Shown: piece by piece, positions 58,211-64,000 of the stretch
Layout: each line of letters opens with the position of its first letter
Position numbering within the stretch: position 1 is the stretch's first letter
Source of the DNA: Bacillus canaveralius
GTDB taxonomy: Bacteria > Bacillota > Bacilli > Bacillales > Cytobacillaceae
Assembly (NCBI RefSeq): GCF_002860125.1
Contig: NZ_PGVA01000004.1
Coordinates: 1-64,000 of the forward strand
Direction of reading: 5' to 3'
DNA: 64,000 nucleotides
The notes under the pieces: model-generated
The model's input: only the letters and a program-made list of their open reading frames with translations
Databases searched by the model: none
Told to the model about the DNA's origin: nothing
Translations under genes and position numbers: made by a program

Positions 58211-60275
58211 ACGTGATTTATTGCTCGAAATTGGCCTTGAAGAAATGCCTGCCAGGGTTATTACAGACTCGGTAAATCAGCTTTCCGCAAAAGTTCAGGC
58301 ATGGCTGGAAGAGAGAAAAATTAACTTTGATACAGTAAAAACGTTTTCGACTCCCCGCCGCCTCGCTCTTTTCATAACAAATCTTGACGAAGCACAACCG
58401 GATATTCATGAAGAAGCAAAAGGGCCAGCAAAAAAGATTGCTGTGAACGATCAAGGGGAATGGACGAAAGCGGCGGAAGGATTTTCTCGCGGCCAGGGCA
58501 AAAGCGTCGATGATCTTTATTTTAAAGAGATTAACGGTGTCGAATATGCTCACGTCAAAAAGTTTACAAAAGGCCGGAAAACAGCAGAGTTGCTCCCTGA
58601 ATTAAAACAGGTGATCACAAGTCTAACATTTCCGAAAAACATGCGCTGGGCAAACGAAGACTTAAAATATGTCAGGCCGATTAAATGGATTGTTGTCCTG
58701 TTTGGTAATGAAGTGATTCCAATGACGATTGCCGGGGCCGTCTCAGGGAACAAAACGTTCGGACATCGCTTTCTCGGCAGAGAGATCAGCCTTTCATCCC
58801 CTGCTGAATATGCTGAAGCGATACTCAGCCAGTTTGTAGTCGCCGATGCAACGGAAAGAAAACGGGCGATCGTCAGCCAGATTAACCGGATTGCAGAGGA
58901 AAAGCAGTGGACGATTCCGATTGAAGAAGATTTGTTGGAAGAGGTTAATAACCTTGTTGAGTATCCAACAGCGTTATTTGGCCATTTTGAGCAGGCCTTT
59001 CTCGAGCTGCCCGAAGAGGTGTTAATCACGTCAATGAAGGAACACCAGCGCTATTTTCCAGTAAAGTCGCCGAGCGGTGACCTTCTTCCCTACTTTGTAA
59101 CAGTGCGGAACGGGGATCATCTGCATCTTGAGCAGGTTGCAAAGGGAAACGAAAAGGTTCTGCGGGCCAGGCTGGCGGATGCAGCGTTCTTTTTCAGGGA
59201 GGACCAAAAGCTCGTGATTGAAACAGCGCTGCAAAAACTTGATTCGATTGTTTACCACGAAGAAATAGGCACTCTTGCCAGCAAAGTTGACAGAGTCAGA
59301 GAGCTTACCAATCGACTGGCAAACATGCTTGAGTTGACTGAGCGTGATCGTAAGGCAGCAGACAGGGCTGCACAAATTTGCAAGTTTGACCTTGTCACGC
59401 AAATGGTCTATGAATTTCCTGAATTACAAGGGACGATGGGTGAAAAATATGCATTGCAACAAGGCGAGCAGCCTGAGGTTGCCGCTGCCATTAATGAGCA
59501 TTACATGCCGCGCAATGCTGAAGACCGGACTCCTGCTGCAAATGTAAGTGCAGTGCTTGCGATCGCCGATAAGCTTGATACAATCGTTTCATTCTTTAGC
59601 ATCGGCAAATTGCCGACCGGTTCCCAGGATCCGTATGCGTTAAGGCGGCAGGCAACCGGCATCATCCAAACGCTGATTGACAAAGATTGGCGGATTTCTT
59701 TTGAGCAATTCCTTTATGAAGCGCTTCAACTCAACATGAAAGCAAATCATTCTGATGAGGGCAGAGAAGGTTTATTCAGCGAGCTTGTCCAATTTTTCAA
59801 GCTGCGCATTAAACATTTGCTCCAGGAGCGGGGCATTCGTTACGATCTAATTGAGGCAGTCCTGGGCGGGGAAATTGGCGCTCCGGCGTCGCTCGTCAGA
59901 AAAGCTCAAATTCTTGACCGGAAAAAAGACGCGCCCTACTTTAAAGAAAGTATCGAGGCCTTTAGCCGTGTCTTGAATATCGCTAGCAAAGCAAATGCTG
60001 ATGGTGACGTTCAACGTGAACTGTTTGAAAATGAATACGAAAAAACGTTGTTCCAAAGCTATTTAACAGCCTCACAGCAAATAGATTTCAACGAAGGAGA
60101 AGAGGAAGCATTCGAAATGCTTGTTTCCTTAAGGGATCCGATTAATGATTATTTTGACCATACAATGGTCATGGCGGATGACCCAACCATTCGTGCAAAC
60201 CGCTTAGCTTTAATGGGCAAGCTGGCCCGGCTTATCAACAATTTTGCGAAAATGAATGAGATCATCGTAAAATAG
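58203..60275 (+). CDS. glyS: Glycyl-tRNA synthetase beta subunit
   Basis: tRNA-binding subunit of GlyRS, 690 residues. The N-terminus [14 protein letters not shown], the [11 protein letters not shown] motif and the HD-like region [18 protein letters not shown](T)MG are intact, and a C-terminal anticodon-binding domain (DALR-like) ends MNEIIVK. GTG 58203 is chosen from the family start, with GTGGTG as a weak SD 7 bp upstream; GTG 58191 is an alternative. It is coupled to glyQ. Confidence 0.96.
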   Translation: MNKRDLLLEIGLEEMPARVITDSVNQLSAKVQAWLEERKINFDTVKTFSTPRRLALFITNLDEAQPDIHEEAKGPAKKIAVNDQGEWTKAAEGFSRGQGKSVDDLYFKEINGVEYAHVKKFTKGRKTAELLPELKQVITSLTFPKNMRWANEDLKYVRPIKWIVVLFGNEVIPMTIAGAVSGNKTFGHRFLGREISLSSPAEYAEAILSQFVVADATERKRAIVSQINRIAEEKQWTIPIEEDLLEEVNNLVEYPTALFGHFEQAFLELPEEVLITSMKEHQRYFPVKSPSGDLLPYFVTVRNGDHLHLEQVAKGNEKVLRARLADAAFFFREDQKLVIETALQKLDSIVYHEEIGTLASKVDRVRELTNRLANMLELTERDRKAADRAAQICKFDLVTQMVYEFPELQGTMGEKYALQQGEQPEVAAAINEHYMPRNAEDRTPAANVSAVLAIADKLDTIVSFFSIGKLPTGSQDPYALRRQATGIIQTLIDKDWRISFEQFLYEALQLNMKANHSDEGREGLFSELVQFFKLRIKHLLQERGIRYDLIEAVLGGEIGAPASLVRKAQILDRKKDAPYFKESIEAFSRVLNIASKANADGDVQRELFENEYEKTLFQSYLTASQQIDFNEGEEEAFEMLVSLRDPINDYFDHTMVMADDPTIRANRLALMGKLARLINNFAKMNEIIVK

Positions 60276-60289
60276 ACTTCCAAAGTAGA

Positions 60290-60318
60290 AGAGTCTGTCC
60301 TGTTGCGACAGGCTTTTC
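60290..60318 (+). terminator. Terminator of glyQS
   Basis: AGTCTGTC pairs with GACAGGCT (one wobble) across 7 nt, then TTTC. Confidence 0.65.
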
Positions 60319-60340
60319 TGCTTTTGATCATAATCAGTTC

Positions 60341-60368
60341 TTCCTATTTTCGATAAATGGTATATAAT
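60341..60368 (+). promoter_or_regulatory. Putative promoter of ccpN
   Basis: TTCCTA, 16-bp spacer, perfect TATAAT; the -35 is weak. Confidence 0.4.
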
Positions 60369-60479
60369 ATTTCTATAAAAGTATGTCATTATTGCTTTGG
60401 ACGTAAGATAAAAATGCGTTCCAGTCCAGCAGCTACAAGCATAATAGAAAGAACGGCTATTTTACAGGAATGCTAGGCG

Positions 60480-61109
60480 GTGAGAAAAATCGAACTGAAT
60501 AAACGGCAAGAATTAATATTGGAGATAGTTAAAGAAAATGGCCCGATCACAGGCGAGCATATTGCCGATCAATTAAATCTGACGAGGGCAACCTTAAGGC
60601 CCGATCTCGCAATTTTAACGATGGCGGGGTTTTTGGATGCCCGGCCAAGAGTGGGTTATTTTTATACAGGAAAATCGGGGACGCAGTTGCTCACTGAAAA
60701 TCTCAAGAAACTCTATGTGAAGGATTACCAGTCGATTCCGGTTGTAGTAAACGAAAATGTTTCTGTTTACGATGCAATTTGTACGATGTTCCTTGAAGAT
60801 GTCGGAACTCTGTTTGTTGTCGATGAACGGTCCATTTTAATGGGTGTCTTATCAAGAAAGGACTTGCTCAGGGCCAGCATTGGCAAGCAGGAGCTGACGA
60901 GCATACCAGTCCACATCATCATGACGAGGATGCCAAACATTACAATGTGTCATAAAGAGGACCTTTTGATTGACATCGCAAAAGTTCTTATTGATAAACA
61001 AATTGATGCTTTGCCGGTCGTGAAAGAAACCGAGCAGGGATTTGAAGTAACCGGGCGGATTACGAAAACAAATATTACAAAAGCGTTCGTTTCGCTTGCT
61101 CATGATTGA
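60480..61109 (+). CDS. ccpN: Transcriptional repressor CcpN (gluconeogenesis control)
   Basis: A 209-residue repressor with an N-terminal winged HTH (ILEIVKENGPITGEHIADQL...TRATLRPDLAILTMAGF) and two CBS domains (about 80-130 and 145-200). In B. subtilis CcpN represses gapB, pckA and sr1 on glycolytic carbon, sensing ATP/ADP. GTG 60480 has AGGA about 10 bp upstream. ppsR follows 19 bp downstream, so regulator and kinase are co-expressed. Confidence 0.95.
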   Translation: MRKIELNKRQELILEIVKENGPITGEHIADQLNLTRATLRPDLAILTMAGFLDARPRVGYFYTGKSGTQLLTENLKKLYVKDYQSIPVVVNENVSVYDAICTMFLEDVGTLFVVDERSILMGVLSRKDLLRASIGKQELTSIPVHIIMTRMPNITMCHKEDLLIDIAKVLIDKQIDALPVVKETEQGFEVTGRITKTNITKAFVSLAHD

Positions 61110-61128
61110 CAAAGGGGAGATTTAAGAA

Positions 61129-61947
61129 ATGGGTAATTTGCCGATTATTTACGTCGTATCCGATTCCGTTGGAGAAACGGCTGAACTCGTTACAAAAGCG
61201 GCAATCAGCCAATTCAACGGCAGCGACGTTACAATAAAACGTTTTCCGTATGTGGAAGAGAAGACGAATATTGATGAAGTAATTACATTAGCGAAAATAA
61301 ATCAAGGAATGATTGCCTATACACTCGTCAAGCCTGAGATCAGGGCATATATGCAGGAGGTGACGGTGAAAGAGGGCATTTATGCATTCGACATAATCGG
61401 TCCGCTGATGGACCGCATCCAGCAGATTTGCGGAGAGACACCTTTATATGAACCTGGTCTTGTCCGCAAGCTTGATGAAGATTACTTTAAAAAGGTTGAG
61501 GCGATCGAATTTGCCGTAAAGTATGATGACGGCAGGGATCCGCGTGGGATCTTAAAAGCAGACATTGTTCTGGTGGGTGTGTCGAGAACATCAAAAACAC
61601 CGCTTTCGCAATACTTGGCCCTTAAACGGCTTAAAGTCGCCAACGTCCCGATTGTGCCTGAGGTGGATCCTCCGGAAGAACTTTTTTATGTCTCCCCGGA
61701 TAAGTGCTTTGGTTTAAAAATTAGTCCGGAGAAATTGAACAATATTCGCAGGGAACGCCTGCGTTCACTCGGATTAAATGATGAAGCCAGCTATGCAAAT
61801 ATTGAACGGATTAAAGCAGAACTGGTCTACTTTGACAAAATCGTGCATAGAATAGGCTGTCCGATCATTGACGTCACAAACAAAGCGGTAGAAGAGACTG
61901 CAAATATGATTCTGAATCTTTTTCAAAAGAAAAACTCCGTGAATTAG
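61129..61947 (+). CDS. ppsR: Pyruvate,phosphate dikinase/PEP synthase regulatory protein (YqfL, PpsR family)
   Basis: Bifunctional kinase/pyrophosphorylase (DUF299) that inactivates and reactivates PPDK or PEP synthase by reversible threonine phosphorylation. The P-loop GVSRTSKT is near residues 150-157. The N-terminus [15 protein letters not shown] is characteristic. Length is 272 residues. In B. subtilis YqfL modulates CcpN activity, which fits the ccpN-ppsR pairing. SD: AAAGGGGAG. Confidence 0.93.
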   Translation: MGNLPIIYVVSDSVGETAELVTKAAISQFNGSDVTIKRFPYVEEKTNIDEVITLAKINQGMIAYTLVKPEIRAYMQEVTVKEGIYAFDIIGPLMDRIQQICGETPLYEPGLVRKLDEDYFKKVEAIEFAVKYDDGRDPRGILKADIVLVGVSRTSKTPLSQYLALKRLKVANVPIVPEVDPPEELFYVSPDKCFGLKISPEKLNNIRRERLRSLGLNDEASYANIERIKAELVYFDKIVHRIGCPIIDVTNKAVEETANMILNLFQKKNSVN

Positions 61948-61971
61948 CACTTATTTTGATAAGTGCTTTTC
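61946..61971 (+). terminator. Terminator of ccpN-ppsR
   Basis: Perfect 9-bp AGCACTTAT with ATAAGTGCT, loop TTTG, then TTTTCTT. Confidence 0.85.
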
Positions 61972-62023
61972 TTATGGTTTTCGATCCAGGCTTATTTCTA
62001 TTTTATTTTTCAAGTAATATTAA

Positions 62024-62052
62024 TGGAAAAATGAACATTTCTATACTATAAT
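62024..62052 (+). promoter_or_regulatory. Putative promoter of the yqxD-dnaG operon
   Basis: TGGAAA, 17-bp spacer, perfect TATAAT, about 170 bp before yqxD. Confidence 0.5.
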
Positions 62053-62225
62053 AAAAAATTGTGATAAAAATGCACATGATTAGGTTTAGACTTCAATCTG
62101 AACGAATAAACTATTTATTGTCAGATGTCAAGAAAACCAGTCAAAAAATATTCGACACATTTCCATTTTAGAAAGTTGTTTAAAGAAAGAAGGAATATCC
62201 GGGGGGATGTAGAATTACTAGTAAA

Positions 62226-62684
62226 ATGGGCATTCCTGATTTATTTGTGGATGCAGATTCGTGTCCTGTTCAACAGGAAATTGTCGAAATCGCAGCTTCT
62301 TTCTCAGTCGAGGCAATTTTCATCGCTTCCTATAACCATGTCAAACGGGACAATGGCCATGCTGTCTGGAAGTACGTTGATGCAGGAAAGGAAGCTGTAG
62401 ATTTGTACATCATGAATCATGTGAAAAAGGGTGATATTGCGGTGACCCAGGATATCGGTCTCGCATCGACCCTGCTCGGTATGGGGGTTTATGTACTATC
62501 ACCACGGGGAACTTTATTTGAAGAAAAGGATATTGATACGGCTCTTGATCTGCGGTATCTTTCCGCCAAAGCGCGCAGGCGCGGTGTTTATGGTAAAGGT
62601 CCCAAACCATACACGGACGAGGACAGATCGAGATTTGTACATCAGCTGACAAACATTTTGTCGAAATTTGCAGGGATTCGTTGA
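62226..62684 (+). CDS. yqxD: YaiI/YqxD family protein (DUF188)
   Basis: A 152-residue PIN-like fold protein with DADSCPVQQEI near the N-terminus and the VTQDIGLASTLL and RRRGVYGKGPKPYT motifs typical of UPF0178. Function unknown; a nuclease role is possible from the fold. ATG 62226 has no good SD. The nearest purine run GGGGGG (62201-62206) is followed by an ATG-TAG start-stop 14 bp before the gene. First gene of the dnaG (primase) operon as in B. subtilis. Confidence 0.88.
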   Translation: MGIPDLFVDADSCPVQQEIVEIAASFSVEAIFIASYNHVKRDNGHAVWKYVDAGKEAVDLYIMNHVKKGDIAVTQDIGLASTLLGMGVYVLSPRGTLFEEKDIDTALDLRYLSAKARRRGVYGKGPKPYTDEDRSRFVHQLTNILSKFAGIR

Positions 62685-62707
62685 TTTTTCAAGAATATCT
62701 AATAGTT

Positions 62708-62858
62708 GAGTAAAGTTACAATGTAATAAGCTAAACCGAAAAACGAATGAAGCTGTCTAAATAAACAGGAGTATGCCATAGGAAATGAATAATACGATCT
62801 TAATTTAAAAAAACTGTTCGTTTTTCAGTTAAAGAATTGCTTTATGAAAAATTCATTC
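62708..62858 (-). mobile_element. MITE-like element, copy C (151 bp, inverted)
   Basis: The reverse complement aligns along its whole length with copies A and B, including GAAAAACGAA and TTCGTTTTTC. Terminal repeats are partly decayed (GAATGAATTTTTCA and TGTAACTTTACTC read in family orientation). AGTT flanks both sides (62704-62707, 62859-62862). It fills the yqxD-dnaG gap and ends 23 bp before the dnaG ATG. Confidence 0.85.
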
Positions 62859-62881
62859 AGTTAAATGGAGATGCACTCATC

Positions 62882-64000
62882 ATGGCAGAACGAATTGCCG
62901 AAGAAAAATTAAATGAGATACGGCAAGCGGTTGATATTGTTGATGTCATAAGTGATTATGTTCAGTTGAAAAAGCAAGGCCGCAATTATTTCGGCTTATG
63001 TCCTTTTCATGGTGAGAATAGCCCTTCATTTTCCGTTTCGCCCGATAAACAAATATACCATTGTTTTGGGTGCGGGGCTGGCGGAAATGCCTATTCGTTT
63101 CTGATGGAGGCAGAAGGATTGACGTTTATGGAGGCTGCGATTAAACTCGCTGATAGAGCGAATATTGACCTTCAACTTGATCTGTCTGCAGTGTCAGCAG
63201 GGAAACCGGTTTCGAAAGAGAACCAACAAATGATCGAAGCCCATGAGCTATTACGGAAATTCTATCATCATTTGCTTGTAAACACAAAAGACGGTCAGCA
63301 TGCCCTTGAGTACTTGCTCGGCAGGGGATTTACGATCGAATCCATCAATAAATTCGAGGTGGGTTATGCGCTCGGCACATGGGACTTCGTTTATAAGTTT
63401 TTGGCGAAAAGAGGTTTTTCCACCGCTCTGCTGGAGAAAGCCGGCTTAATCATTAAAAGGGAAAAGGATGGCAGCTACTTTGACCGTTTTCGGGACAGAA
63501 TTATGTTTCCGATACTGGATAAAAACGGAAATACGATTGCTTTTTCCGGGAGATCACTAGGGGCCGATGAGCCTAAATATTTGAATAGTCCCGAGACGGC
63601 AATCTTTAATAAAAGCAAAATTTTATATAATTTTCACCTGGCCCGCCCGAGTATTCGGAAGCTTCAGCAAGCCGTTCTGTTTGAAGGGTTCGCTGATGTC
63701 ATAGCTGCAGACCGGTCAGGCGTCGAAAATGGAATAGCAACGATGGGCACAGCGCTCACTGATGAGCATATTACTCTTATAAAGCGGAATGTCCAATCGG
63801 TTATCATTTGTTATGATGCTGACAATGCTGGAGTAGAAGCTGCTTTTCGGGCAGCAACCGCCCTGTCCGCGGCAGGAAGCTACATAAGAGTAGCACAAAT
63901 GCCTGACGGTATGGACCCTGATGACTATATCAAGAAATTTGGTGCTGATAAATTTCGAAATGATGTAATAGGGGCCAGTATTCCGTTCATGTCTTTTAAG
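62882..64000 (+). CDS. dnaG: DNA primase (5' part; runs off the window)
   Basis: RNA primer synthesis at the replication fork. 373 codons are present without a stop. The CHC2 zinc domain has C40, H43, C61 and C64 (LCPFH and HCFGC). The TOPRIM catalytic domain shows EGFAD with E268 and the acidic YDADNAG motif. ATG 62882 follows ATGGAG. The upstream gap to yqxD is almost entirely MITE copy C. sigA is expected next, outside the window. Confidence 0.96.
   Translation, partial: MAERIAEEKLNEIRQAVDIVDVISDYVQLKKQGRNYFGLCPFHGENSPSFSVSPDKQIYHCFGCGAGGNAYSFLMEAEGLTFMEAAIKLADRANIDLQLDLSAVSAGKPVSKENQQMIEAHELLRKFYHHLLVNTKDGQHALEYLLGRGFTIESINKFEVGYALGTWDFVYKFLAKRGFSTALLEKAGLIIKREKDGSYFDRFRDRIMFPILDKNGNTIAFSGRSLGADEPKYLNSPETAIFNKSKILYNFHLARPSIRKLQQAVLFEGFADVIAADRSGVENGIATMGTALTDEHITLIKRNVQSVIICYDADNAGVEAAFRAATALSAAGSYIRVAQMPDGMDPDDYIKKFGADKFRNDVIGASIPFMSFK

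Noticed and set aside
62125-62400. A 91-codon frame ahead of and overlapping yqxD
   Set aside because: It overlaps yqxD in another frame, has no SD, and yqxD has clear family motifs.

Overview
The window is one uninterrupted stretch of a Bacillaceae-type (endospore-forming Firmicutes) chromosome. It carries sporulation genes (sigK, sda, gpr, spoIIP, yqfC, yqfD, yqzM, yrzI), a CIRCE-controlled hrcA-grpE-dnaK-dnaJ cluster, the comE locus, a T-box glyQS leader and TTG/GTG starts behind strong purine-rich Shine-Dalgarno (SD) sequences. Gene order follows the Bacillus subtilis yrrO-to-dnaG chromosome arm closely. Differences are deoC between mtaB and yqeW, a pepF/pssA/psd group between sigK and sda, and a sigK that is intact rather than split by a skin element. 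Species cannot be fixed from the sequence; a relative outside the subtilis group is likely. I see no tRNA or rRNA genes, prophage, CRISPR array or transposase gene.

Layout. 0.1-9.4 kb: tRNA hydroxylation (trhP2), uridine kinase, greA, a class B penicillin-binding protein, yrrS, and the methionine-to-cysteine operon yrrT-mtnN-mccA-mccB. 9.4-12 kb: accessory-looking ground with a five-fold phased CGCTTAA array, yrhC, several micro-ORFs including YrzI-type peptides, and sigK. 12-16 kb: pepF, pssA, psd and sda, with a DnaA-box cluster upstream of sda. 16.4-21.6 kb: yqeG-yqeH-aroE-yhbY-nadD-yqeK-rsfS-yqeM. 21.7-26.5 kb: comER and comEA-EB-EC with yqzM. 26.8-34.5 kb: holA, rpsT, gpr, spoIIP, yqxA, lepA, hemW. 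34.5-44.6 kb: heat-shock cluster, prmA, rsmE, mtaB, deoC, yqeW. 44.8-56.9 kb: rpsU, yqeY, the yqeZ-floA-yqfB membrane-microdomain operon behind a SigW-like promoter, yqfCD, phoH, pgpH, ybeY, dgkA, cdd, era, yqzL, recO. 57-64 kb: T-box-controlled glyQS, ccpN, ppsR, yqxD and the 5' part of dnaG.

The genes form several working groups: sulfur recycling from S-adenosylhomocysteine to cysteine, ribosome assembly and translation quality control, protein folding, DNA uptake, phospholipid and undecaprenyl-phosphate metabolism, sporulation control, and carbon-flux control by CcpN with PpsR.

The most interesting non-genic signal is a family of three ~150-bp elements (5666-5815, 12116-12264 and, inverted, 62708-62858). 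They have 12-bp terminal inverted repeats, a 10-bp subterminal inverted repeat and apparent short target duplications. They look like a MITE family, and each copy sits directly in front of a housekeeping or conserved gene (yrzA, pepF, dnaG). Other points worth a second look are the CGCTTAA array with a ~21-bp period, a self-contained 26-codon transcription unit between yrhC and sigK, two genes (pbpI and yqfC) whose SD lies in the 3' arm of a terminator-like hairpin ending at the start codon, and a structured holA leader.
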